64,000 bases of DNA. Source: Acestrorhynchus altus (lineage: Eukaryota > Chordata > Actinopteri > Characiformes > Acestrorhynchidae). Positions 33,436-44,689 of this stretch are shown one piece after another. Location of the stretch: positions 12,768,576-12,832,575 of the forward strand of contig CM067522.1 in the NCBI GenBank assembly GCA_034509495.1. The letters run 5' to 3'. Every line of letters begins with the position of its first letter. Position 1 is the first letter of the stretch. The notes beneath the pieces were generated by a model. That model ran no database searches. It saw nothing but the letters and a program-made list of their open reading frames with translations, and had not been told where the DNA came from. The position numbers and the translations under genes are program-made.

Positions 33436-35327
33436 ATGGAAAACAAAGGCGAATATGTGATGGTGAGGTTTCTTATGAAAAAAAAAATTGTGGATTGAGA
33501 TGCTGGGAAGGTAACAAATCAGTTTTCAGGCTTTTAAAAAGTTAGATTCAGACATCAAAGACATTCATATTTTGGGTTATATAAGGATTGATTTCACAAG
33601 CTTTGCAAATGATTTAGTTTCCTGGATTCTAATAGGATGCAGTTGTGGCTTTTGAGAAGCATTTTATTTTTGGGATTCTAAAAGTTTTCTATTCTATTTA
33701 GTTTTTATTTAAATTTCAAATTTCAAATTTGAGTCTCTGAATGACTATGAGCGGTCTAATGTGTGATTCGAAACCTGGGTCATGCTTGACTAGAGTCCAA
33801 TGCTGTGCTATGCTCTTTAACATATACAGGCGGTGGCTTGATGCACATTTTCACCCTCTGAGTGTCGAGAGCATTGTATAAAATGGGTTGGGTAATTGGC
33901 ACTTCCAAATTGGAAGAGGAAAATTTTGTGGGAGGGGGGATCAAATTTCTGGCTTCTAAAAATATTTGCTTTGTCTTCAAAGAAACTTTTTTTTTGTTTA
34001 GCTTTATTAAAATTATTCAAATTTCAGGCATCTAAAAGATTTAGTTTCCAGACATTGAACAAGATTTCGTTTCTGTTAAAAATAATCAGTTTGTTGGAAT
34101 ATATTTGTTTCGTTTTCATGCTTCCACGACAATTCAGTTTTCAGACTTTTTCAGACTAAAAAGATTCTGTTTTCTGGCTTCTAAACAAAACTGCTGAGCT
34201 TATTTAAGGAATGTAAGCTTCAGCTTTAAGTGTGTTGTTCTTTTATTAGTGTTTGTTGTACTTGAATTCCTCCACTGAGTGCCAGACACAGGGAGAATCT
34301 CAGTGCTACTATAATTGAATTAAGATGGGTGACACAAAAGGGCTTGGAGCGCTGCCCATGTCTTCAGAATGCCTCCACTCAGCTTGGGTTTCTATAGGCA
34401 ACCTACCACTCAGTGTGAGTGCTTACTTTACAGCAACTGGAAAAGGCGATACTGGTTTTCTTTTATACTTGGATTCTTCATCTTAGGTGAACTGATTTTA
34501 GCATTCTCACCATGTATTTTGTCTTGCCACGCAATAGTTCACAGGCTTTCAGGACATGTTCCCACAGTGAAAATTCCCACCAATCAAGTTTACAGTTGCA
34601 AATAAACATTGATAAATACCTGCATGTCTTTGGTTTACAGTGTAAGGCTCACACACATTCTTCTTTATTGTGCTGCTTGCACTTGAGTCCTTATAATGAT
34701 GTCAAGGTTAACAGATTGCTTCTGTGATATATTGGTCAATTAAGTATTGTAACATAGTGATGTCACCATAACAACTAGCCAGAATTGGAAGCGTGAGGTG
34801 TGAGGAGCCTGTCCAGCTGAGATGGGCAGCTTTACTTTGGAGAAGTAGGAACAAGTACTTTTCTGGCTTCTTATAAGAGAATGATCTCAACACAGAAATC
34901 TTATTTTTTCCAATTTTGGAAGTTTTCAAAAGAGACGTGCCTGCTGGAAGCCCCATCAGAGAAACTGCGGAAAGAGCTGGAAGAGGAGCTGAAGCTCAGC
35001 AGCAGTAATATACAAAGCCACGGCTGGTACCATGGCCGTATACCTTGGGAGGTGAGTTAAACTGTTAGAATACAATTAGACAGCTGTTAAAGTGATGGAC
35101 TGCAACTAGTTAATTTTGATATTAGTTTACTAAACAGGCAGGCTTCTTTTGTTGGAGAATGTCAATCAGCTTTATGTAAACACACAAAATTCAAAATACC
35201 CCTGGCTATGTCGTTATACTTTTCTAAGAGGGGTGATGTATTTGCCCCTCCTTGTTTTACATTCTATACATCAAGATGCACATACATCACACAATTACAT
35301 GTAACAAAATATATGTGTATGTGTGTA

Positions 35328-35419
<92 letters not shown>

Positions 35420-37590
35420 TAGCCTTTCATAAACCCCAGTCACTTCCAGAACAAGAAATAACAAATATCAACTATCAGTATATTAAAAATAATTCAATTC
35501 TGACTACTGAATTACCTGTAGTAGATTGGCTGATTAGATAATTGCATCAGGAGGTTTTTTAACTCATTTATGCTTGTTGTATTTACTTATATAATATATG
35601 CTATGTATAATATATAAAGTACATCTGGAAAGTATTCAGAGTGATTCACTTTTTGCACATGTTTTTTTTTTATGGCCTCATTCCAAAATGGATTCAATTC
35701 TACACACAATACCCTACAATGAAAAAGTGATATATTCAAAATAAAAAACATAAAAACATAACATGTGCATAAGTATTCACACTAAGTATGAATGCTAAGT
35801 ATTTCCACTGATCATCCTTCAGATGTTTCTACAGCTTGACTGGACACCTGTGGTAAATTCAGTTGATTGGACATGATTTGGAAAGCCATTACATTTGAGA
35901 GCACAAGCCAAGCCATGAAGTCTAAGGAATTGTCTTTAGACCTCTGAGACAAGATTGTATTGAGACACAGATCTGAGGAAGAGTAATCTGCTTTTCCAAA
36001 TGACTCCACGTGGGATTACTGTATAAACTATTTTGACATAAACCACATTGCTGTAAACCAGACATTGTGATAGGTCACCACAAGTGGTGAAGCTGTGCTC
36101 CCACGGCCACAACGACACTTCCTCTGTTATAATGTCTAATTAATGTTTTGTTGTTCAGTTCAGTTGACCATGAAGGTCTCCCATCTGGTAGCTCCAACAG
36201 CTTCTTATCTTAGGTCACCGTATCCTTGTCCAGGAACAACTGGTCTCTGTATGTCTAAGAATGTTAAGATGTCTCTGAAAAGGTGTCTGAGAAGAAATGG
36301 CCTGATAGAAAAAAGACCTTCAGGCCTGTCTATGATAAACCACATAGAATATGCACGCCTAGGCCATCCTGGGGAACACACTGGGGAAGATGTCGTCCTG
36401 TAGTTCCAATCTTGCCTCTTCATTCTCAGTTCTTCCTAACACAGCAAAGGCATCCTAATAACAGCTGGTAACACGGGCGTAAAACTGCTTCCTCCACTAC
36501 CCTTTCAAAAAGGCTTTCAGAAGCTACAGTTGAGAAGGGAGAATCATTGGATTAAGAAAAGCAGGACGGTCATTTCAACAAGTTGCCAACCATTTAGGCA
36601 GTTCTGATCCTTTGCTGTGGAGTGACGCACTGCCCCAACTGCTGGTCTGGTGATCTGGGGAGCCGTTGCATGTGACAGTCAGTCACACCTAGAACTGTTA
36701 CGAGGGACACTGAGGTGACCACTGAACCAGCCAGAGAACAACCACAATGTGCATAATAAGCATTTCATTGATGGTGTAATTTAGTCTAGGTGTAGTTTGG
36801 TCTAGGAGTGAGCACGATATATGTACAGGGATGTGTCCTCCTGTAATATGATAATGTAATTATATCTAAAGAGCTATATTGTTTCCTATGTTCTCCACAC
36901 TACAGGTGGCAGAGTCTCTTTTGCTTGAAGATGGGGATTTCCTGATTCGAGATTCTCTCAGCAGTTGTGGAGACTTTGTCTTAACCACCCGCTGGAATCA
37001 GAAGCCTCTCCACTTCCTGATCAGCAAAGTTCTCCTCAGATCCAGTGATACGTACACCCGAATGCAATACATTCTGGAAGGAGAAACATTTGACTCCATT
37101 CCAGCCCTGGTTCATTTCTATGTGGGGAATCGGACACCTCTAACCAAGCAGAGTGGGGCCCGTGTCTGCTCCCCAGTAAACAGAACACTGCCACTGCACT
37201 ATCTAGAGGCAATGTTTGGCCAGACTAGTACAGAGGGCACACCAGTAAACTCACCCACGCACAGGAAAGGAAGCCTAAAAAAAAGAGAAAGCATAGCTGT
37301 GACTGAGGTTCTGGCAATAGAGCTAATAAACCCCCAGAGGTGAGAAGAACCTTAACTCATTCATCTCGATGTATGAATTATTTTATAAAATTCACTGCAT
37401 GTTCAAAATGTTTATGTACACAGCTTCTAATGAATGCAGTCAGCTTCTTAAAGTTGCAGAGACAGTTAGTCCACAACCATGAGAAACTCTTTTAATGCCC
37501 TTGATTGCACAAGAAACAATGAATGAGCAGGTGTTGGACATGAATTGTTTAAATGGCTGCACAATTAGTCTTACTGTTTAAATATTAACT

Positions 37591-37649
<59 letters not shown>

Positions 37650-40600
37650 TTTACTCTATTTCCACAGGGAGGCAGTCAAGAGCTTTGCTGGACATCTAGA
37701 ACAACATGTTGTGGTTACATCATCCCCATCACCTGTAAACACAAGTAAGTGGTGTTAATAGGGGTTCTTCCATCATAATAGTGGAATTCTTGTCAGGGGT
37801 TCTTTCCTTGATAATAATCCTTTTTTTAAAAAGTAACATGGAAAAGTAAAACTCTCTAGTCCATACATTTGTTTGGGGAAAAAAATAGGACCATGATGAA
37901 ATGTCCTTTAAAAATTACTAAAATTTGATTTTATTGTGGGGGAAAAAGGTATCACCAAGGCTAGATCAACAGAGCTCTTTATATTAGAAGGTTGTAGATG
38001 TATGAGTCTGGGAAGGTCTTTGAAAAGATCTCAAAATAATTCAAAATCTGCCATCCATTTAAAACTGCCAAAGTGGCCAGGAAGTTCAGCCCAGACCACA
38101 AGATGTGTAAAGTTTCCAACAACCTTAAAATGTCATCACAGGACCTATAGGTAGCTCTTGCCACAGTTGATGTCTTATCATGAATCCAGTCACGTTTTCC
38201 GTTTTTACAGTATATAATAAGTATAATCGTATTAATATCACAGATTATTCTAAACCATTGAATAGTTGAGAACATTTGAATCCTAAAGTCTATGTTTCCT
38301 TTGTGTGTTTAGTTTACAGACGCAGAAGGAGTCCATCGCGTAACAGGAAGTTTGTTGTAGTCCCCTCCTCAACTGTTCTTCAAAGACCCATTGAAACACA
38401 CTTTTGCACCTCCCCTACTCAGAGTGCTGTCATCTATTTGGAGCCTACAGCCAACATCTGGCCTACAATGACAGGGTCTTGTCAAAGCCCTACAGCAGAG
38501 TCTTGCAACCTGCAATCAAACCCTACCGATTCCCCACCCAGCCCTGGCCATATAGAGCCTCCTCACAGTGGACAAGAGGAGCAGACTGTGACTGGCATTA
38601 CAGAGGAGGACAATGATGATTATTTAATGCCTCTTGTGGTTGAAACAGCCTCAAGCCTCAGCCCCAGTATGTACCAGTCACCCCTGCTCCCTGCAGAGAA
38701 TAAACCACTAGAAACAAGAGTCCTGAGGAGAGTCAAGGAGGTGCTTTCAGACGCTGATACAAACACAATGGCTATGCACATCACCAAAGTCGACTGCATG
38801 GTAGGACATTTTATTACAATCAGTAATAGGGGTCTACTATATATATATATATAAGTAAAATATATGCCTATTACAGTACAATGCAAAATTCAGACACCAC
38901 CCTCCATTTATTTAACTATTAAGACCTGGGTTCTGCACTTTGCAGGCAGTTAAATGCCGTTTTCTAAGCTTCATAACTCAGGAACAGAGTAAATGCGAGA
39001 CAGGATACACATATTAGACTAAAAGACACCCTATCTAACCATGGTGGTCTCATCATTGTGTGATAAATTATCAGTGAGTAATCCAGCTCAGAAAACAAAT
39101 TCAGTAGTAGAAGCTAGAATCCAGAGATTCCTATATAGATCCGTGAACACTCAAAGTGATTTAAGTGTTCTTTGCATCATGAAAGTGTTCCTTAAGCTAT
39201 TGGAGAATGCGCTGTAGAGGGTTCTATATAGAATATATAAAAAGGTATATATTATATAAGATTATATGCTTTTAAGCATGCAAAGGGTTCTTTGAGTGTT
39301 GAATCTATATGTAGTGTTGATGAATTTATATGGTTTCATCTGAGGTGTGTATGCAATTAAATCTACCTCCCATCTGCAGGTTGCTCGAATCCTGGACGTG
39401 TTTGATGACAGAACAAGAGGAATGGGAGTGAGTTCAGGAATGGAGCTGCTTACACTTCCACATGGCCACTATCTCCGACAAGACCTGCTGGAAAGGTGTC
39501 CTGAGGCGCATTCTTTATGGAAAAACATTTTACTGCTGTCACTAGTCACTTTAAAACACCTCTCAATGAAAATAAAATGGGACCTTATATGCACCCTTTG
39601 CTCACCCCTAGGTTTCACACCATGTCCATCATGCTGGCGGTGGAGCTGCTGGGCTGCACAGGCAGTGTGGAGGAAAGAGGAGCTTTGTTACACAGAACTA
39701 TCTCACTTGCTTCAGAGCTGAAGAGTAACCTTGGCAACATGTTTGGCTTTACTGCAGTGATGAAAGTCTTGGAGCTTCCACAGGTACTAAATAATCTCTA
39801 AAGACATCAGCAGACATAAACCACACTTTCTGTCCACTAAGTCTGGGGTCATTTATCTCTTGAGTGTGTTTTTAATTATATTATTTAGTATGATTTAAAA
39901 TACATTAGAATCAGGTGTAGCACATCAGCTGCATCAGCTGGTTTGCTGTTGATTGTTGAAGTGAATGGTATCACCATGGCCAGATCCAAAAAGCAATCTA
40001 AGGCCTTTAGATAAGGCTGTAAATGCAGAGTTAAACGTTTCTCAAAACAATTAGAAAGCAGTAATTTCACTATAAAAAATGTTGTAGCATTTTTGCATTT
40101 TTATTTAATAAAAGAATTAAACCTGAGCTCCTTGCTTCTTGCCATTGGTAGCTACAGCCTGGGAGAGCAAGATTGGCCATGCTCTATCTGGGTGGGTAGA
40201 CAGTGTTCTCTCCCCCCATCCCAACTAGAGCTGTACTGGTCAGCACAGGCGTTTGTTAGCTGTTGTATCAGAGCTGGCGGAAAAACGCTGTCTGCCCAGC
40301 AATGATGCGGCATTTTGAAAATGAGGCAGTGGCTGGCTTCACATGTATCAGAGGAGGCATGTGCTTGTCTTCACCCTCCTGGTGTCAGGAGCATTGTATG
40401 TGATAAAGGAGAGTCCTAATGGGACACATCCACAACAGGCAGGTGTTGCTGCAGATTTACATTCCAAACAACTAGCAGTGACACCTGATTCCACTTGCTT
40501 AATCAATTGGCCAGTCTTAAAACAACTGATCACATGTGGCTGGAATCAGTCACCTGCCCCATTTTGGATATGGTTTGACCCTGATTAACATATAAGGTTA

Positions 40601-41887
40601 AAATATAAATCACTTTGGGCTTAGTATGCTCTTAAAAATAAAGGTGCCAAAAGAAGTTTCTTTGGAGCGATATTAAACATTTTAAAGTTTCCACACTGTA
40701 AAGAGTTCTCCCAGAAAATTACTTATAAGCCAGTAACCAAGAAAAAAACGTACAATGAGTGTACAATGTACATCACTGTAAATGGTCCTCTTACCCTTCT
40801 CTAGATTGCACGGTTGGAGGAGACATGGACAGTTTTGCGGCAAAAGTACACAGAAAGTGCAGTCCTGTATGAGAAAACCCTGAGACCCTTTTTGAAGAGA
40901 ATGAATGATGGAAAAGGTATTTCACCTTTCCAAATCTAAAGCCACCAATGTGTCATCGTGCTTGTTTACTAACACCTTCTCTATAACCTGATCATCTCCA
41001 TCTCATTTTCTTTGAAGAGGTATGTGATCCCTCAGAGACAACAGTCCCCCATGTGCTTCCTCTGCTGCTCCTGCTTGAAAAGACTGCAGTCAGTCTTGAA
41101 GGATCTGAGTCATGGGAGAGTTTGGATGCTGGAATGGACTCTGTTCTGGGTCATTTAGATGCTGCTCGGACTATCGCATGCCATGGAGAGACCTTCTGTT
41201 CAAATGCTAAGGCGAAACTACAGGGTAAGGTGTATTGCATGGTATCACAGTCCATGTATTGCATGGTAATTTGGAGCTTTTCTCTTGGTTCATTCATCAT
41301 GCAGTGTCCACATAAGAAAGCTCCCCAGTGTTGAGCTGTGGAGCAGTGAAACTGTGTTCTCTGTGATGGCACTCCATCCAATACTTTCAGCATGAATTGG
41401 AGTGTTAAGGATGAAGTAAGTTGGTGATCATCCAACATCCTGACTCTTGTTGCTGAATGCAATCAAATCCTCTCAGCAATGCTGCAAAATCTAGTAGAAA
41501 GCCTTCTCTGTTAGACAGTAGAGTTATTCCAAAAGAAAGAACACTAATATAGTTTCTAAAACCCTTGTTCAGAAGAAGCCATGTATAAACAGGTGTCCCA
41601 GTATTTTTATCTATATTGTGTAATTGCTTAAAACAGTTAGCATAAGAGAGAATTTTACATGATATGTAAAACTGACATTGGATGAGGCCTTTATTCCTAA
41701 TGAGTTGTCATTGACAGGATTCCAGGAGCACCCAGACCTTCAAGAAATTTTCCTCACAGAATTTCAAATGCGTCTGCTTTGGGGCAGCCGTGGGGTGGAG
41801 GAGTGTAGGGAGGAGCGCTACGAAAAGTTTGACAAAGTGCTCACAGCCCTGTCCAACAGACTGGAACCACCTCTCCCAACACAATGA
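33436..41887 (+). CDS. sh2d3c: SH2 domain-containing protein 3C (NSP family adaptor)
   Basis: Ten coding exons: 33436-33462, 34923-35051, 36906-37339, 37668-37744, 38313-38800, 39380-39495, 39612-39783, 40805-40916, 41018-41224, 41718-41887; 1932 bp, 643 residues. The start MENKGEYVM then FSKE parallels the short human isoform (DYVKFSKE). The SH2 domain is at about residues 44-140 (WYHGRIP, GDFLIRDS with the phosphotyrosine-binding Arg67, LHFLISKV, LVHFYVG). A Ser/Pro-rich linker at about 150-375 contains EEDNDDYLMP. Residues 386-643 are the Cdc25-like domain (MELLTLPHGHYLRQDLLERF, MSIMLAVELLGCTG, LEETWTVL, FQMRLLWGS, YEKFDKVLTALSNRLEP), which in NSP proteins binds p130Cas/CAS-L rather than catalysing exchange. 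The 5' UTR exon at 30.7 kb joins at 33423. Loss of the long N-terminal isoform cannot be judged from this window. Confidence 0.95.
33790..33910. repeat. SINE tail fragment
   Basis: acattttcaccctctgagtg and gggttgggtaattggcactt match the tail of the family at 40110-40430 and the inverted copy at 42355-42735. Confidence 0.5.
35329..35419. repeat. (ATT)n then (AAT)n microsatellite
   Basis: ATT units flip to AAT units near 35368, forming a perfect foldback of triplets. Confidence 0.95.
35620..36740. mobile_element. Tc1-like relics, mosaic
   Basis: 35620-36060 (acatctggaaagtattcaga, gacatgatttggaaagcc) is a Tc1-like left part, opposite in orientation to the piece at 17040. In 36170-36740 the plus frame KRCLRRNGLIEKRPSGLSM is transposase-like helix-turn-helix sequence, but broken. 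All lies in the intron before the 36906 exon. Confidence 0.5.
37593..37647. repeat. (TG)n microsatellite next to an acceptor
   Basis: About 27 TG units end 20 bp before the sh2d3c exon at 37668. Such length-variable TG tracts near acceptors can affect exon inclusion, as known for CFTR exon 9; here it is only a possibility. Confidence 0.95.
39130..39310. repeat. MITE fragment
   Basis: gattcctatatagatccgtg, gagggttctatatagaat and gcaaagggttctttgagtg match the 30961-31442 family. Confidence 0.5.
40110..40430 (+). mobile_element. tRNA-derived SINE
   Basis: ttgccattggtagctacagc, gagcaagattggccatgctc, tatctgggtgggtagacag, ggcttcacatgtatcagagg and gtcttcaccctcctggtgtc run in the order of a fish SINE I associate with characiforms. 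Located in the intron before the 40805 exon of sh2d3c. Confidence 0.6.
41330..41622. mobile_element. MITE copy, inverted relative to 50272-50668
   Basis: tgagctgtggagcagtgaaa, cactccatccaatacttt, gaatgcaatcaaatcctctc and ggtgtcccagtatttttatc are the reverse complement of the 50.3 kb element. Located in the last sh2d3c intron. Confidence 0.6.
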
Positions 41888-42354
41888 CCATCCAGCAATG
41901 ATCATGTCGCAAATCAGACTGCAACACGTGTCTGTTTCTTTTTATTATTTTTTTTTTTTTTTTGTGATGAACACCACAGAACAATTAAGGGACAGAACTG
42001 AAGGAAGTTGTAAGTTATATGTAACTTGTATACAGTTTTGTAAATAGTGTAGATACAGAATCCTATTCAGATTTGTATTTTAAAATATGATTAACATTAT
42101 TTGTATTAAATCATCAGTCTTATTTTTCTTAAAAATTCCATTTACAGTAGATTATGAGCTATATATTGTTTTATACTGACTGATTCATAATACCACAACT
42201 TTATTAATCTTCTCAGATTAAAATGCTTCCATACTGATGTCTTGTTGATGTATTGGTATCCAATATAAGAAATGCTACAAATGGTTTATTCCATAAATTA
42301 TTTATCAGTTTATAAACAATTGTTTGTTGAATTGATGCTTTTTTTTTCGTAACT

Positions 42355-42735
42355 TTTGCCAATTTTCCCCCAAATTTGGAAGTGCCAATTACCCAACCCC
42401 ATTAGCAATCTGTCACATACAATGCTCTCGACATTAGGAGGGTGAAGACAAGCATGGTTCCTCCAATACATGCCTCTTTTCAAACTGCCACCACTGCATC
42501 CTTGCTGGGCAACATGCTCAGACGAAAGTGCTGGGTCACCAGCTCCGATACAATGGCTAATAGACACCTGTGCCATTGCTGGACAGCCAATGTTGGACCC
42601 AGTGGGAAAACACCAGGTCCCCAGCTCCAATACAAAAGGATCACACTGGGTGTGATGTGAGGAGAGATCACCCAGCATGGCCGATTTTGCTCTATCAGAC
42701 TCCGGCTGCCAATGGCAAACACTTTATTTAATAAC
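42355..42735 (-). mobile_element. SINE-like repeat, minus orientation
   Basis: On the minus strand the end reads like the 40110-40430 and 33790-33910 tails (gggttgggtaattggcac). It lies just beyond the sh2d3c 3' end; an ATTAAA polyadenylation-like hexamer for sh2d3c occurs near 42104. Confidence 0.5.
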
Positions 42736-43039
42736 AATTCTTTATGCCATATCCACCTGGATTATTTCTAATCACAAATTACCCTCTACTCCCTACCCTG
42801 TTGTATGTTACATGTCATGATACAATACTGTGACAGAAATCTAATAAATATTGCTGAGTCAGACAGTATTCTGAGTCAGAAAGGTACAGTGGTGTCCAAA
42901 TCAATGGCAGTATATTAAATATATTAAAAATATATGTTTTATTGGATGACTGAATGGTTATCGATAACTTGGCAACATGAGTTTGTATTGCTGCCATTGT
43001 AGTTCAGGTTAGTCCAGTCACAACTGCCCATTAAGAAAG

Positions 43040-43480
43040 GCATCAAGGTGTGTTAGCTACTTTAGGTTGTGCCCAGTGAAATTCTGGCTGTTTTAAGATA
43101 TGCTGGTTGAAGTGCAGGCTGGTATCTTGTAGCTGGTTGCTGGCAGGCAGTTTAATGAGCACATCTTAAATCAGTCAAAAGTTTAAGCGGCACATCTAAA
43201 GCTGCTGGCACATCTGACACACCCTAAAGCAAACAGCACTTAATTCAGCACATCCTAAAGCAAACAGCACTTAATTCAGCACATCCTAAAGCAAACAGCA
43301 CTTAATTCAGCACATCCTAAAGCAGGTCGCACTTCATCAGGCACATTTTAAAGCTGCCAACACACCACGTAGCACATCCTAAACCTCATCAACTGGCATA
43401 TCCTAAAAAAGACAGCCAGATTACCAACACGCGCTAAACCAGCCAGCAGACCAACATGCACATCATACAGCAGCCAGATT
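43040..43480. repeat. Minisatellite, 31-bp units, left arm
   Basis: At 43237-43330 the unit gcacatcctaaagcaaacag plus cacttaattca (31 bp) repeats nearly perfectly three to four times; degenerate units extend on both sides. Confidence 0.85.
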
Positions 43481-43489
43481 ACCAGCTCC

Positions 43490-43800
43490 TGTAAAATGTG
43501 CCGATTGGTGTGCGGGCTGCTGTCAGACGTGTCGGTTGGTGTGCCGGCTCCTGTAAGATGTACCGGTTGGTGTGCCGGCTCCTGTAAGATGTGCCGGCTC
43601 CTGTAAGATGTACCGGTTGGTGTGCCGGCTCCTGTAAGACGTGCCGGCTCCTGTAAAATGTACCGGTTGGTGTGCCGGCTCCTGTAAGATGTACCGGTTG
43701 GTGTGCCGGCTCCTGTAAGACGTGCCGGCTCCTGTAAAATGTACCGGTTGGTGTGCCGGCTGCTGTAAGATGTGCCGGTTGGTGTGCCGGCTGCTTTCTA
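43490..43800. repeat. Minisatellite, mixed 31-bp and 19-bp units, right arm
   Basis: The 31-bp module TGTACCGGTTGGTGTGCCGG plus CTCCTGTAAGA alternates with a 19-bp truncated module (TGTGCCGGCTCCTGTAAGA), giving a higher-order pattern. It is GC-rich in an AT-rich background. Confidence 0.9.
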
Positions 43801-44284
43801 TGTTATTGGCTAATAAAAGGACAGATAAACAATCATATCTAACAGTGACGTGTCAATACTGGGCAGTGTCCATACTGTTGGCTCTATGATTTGGTTTTGA
43901 GACATTCTTGTGGGACAGCGTAGGCAGCAAGGCATCAAGTGAGCTACTACAGTTTCAGACACAGCCAGTGTATCACAGTGGTTGAATTAATCGGCGAATG
44001 ACGCCCTTTCAGAGCTGTAGGAAATAAAATGACACTGGACACTGTGCCACGACCGAGTTACATCAGAAACACTGATTCATTCTTTAGATGTAAAGAACCT
44101 CATAACCTACATGATGCACTAGATAGGGAGCCAGGAGACATTTGAGACACAGCCGTAGACTTTGCAGCTAAGTGCCAACGTGTAACACACACACGCGCGT
44201 GCGTCTGAAGAGAAATGGAGTTATTATGGAATATATCTTAATACATTTAGAGTAGAAGAGTTGGGGTATTGTTGTGTTTCTATC

Positions 44285-44545
44285 TCACATGAACACAGAT
44301 AAATATTAATATTAATTTAGATTTTAATTCATTAAAATTAATATGAGTATGAATATGACATTAGTAAAACATTAATATTACTATTACTAGCATAAATATT
44401 AGTATTAATATTGGTGTAAATGTTAGTATTAGTATGAATATTAGTATAAACTTTGGTATTAATATTAGTACTAGTATAAATATTAGTATTAGTTTGAATA
44501 TTATGAATAGTATTATATTAGTAGAAATATTAATATTAATATTGG
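44285..44545. repeat. AT-rich tandem repeat
   Basis: Degenerate units such as attagtataaatattagta repeat up to the tor2a promoter. Confidence 0.85.
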
Positions 44546-44556
44546 AGTTCATTCTA

Positions 44557-44614
44557 CTGCCCCCTAGTGGGGTTACTTCCGTCCCCTAGTGTTTATACTG
44601 CTGCCCCCTGGTGG
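44557..44614 (-). promoter_or_regulatory. Tandem CTCF-like motifs upstream of tor2a
   Basis: CTGCCCCCTAGTGG at 44557-44570 and CTGCCCCCTGGTGG at 44601-44614 read on the minus strand as CCACTAGGGGGCAG and CCACCAGGGGGCAG, both full matches to the CTCF core. A partial third copy (gtcccctagtg) lies between them. They are about 75-130 bp upstream of the tor2a start codon. Confidence 0.6.
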
Positions 44615-44689
44615 ATAAACCCGAGCTGCCGCTGGCTCTCCTGTACTCTCCTACTCATTGTGGATCTGTGGTCTAAAGGAGCCGCTACG

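Noticed and set aside
44567..44689. In-frame upstream extension of tor2a (41 codons)
   Set aside because: It runs through the CTCF-like repeats and has no signal peptide; the ATG at 44690 fits torsins better.
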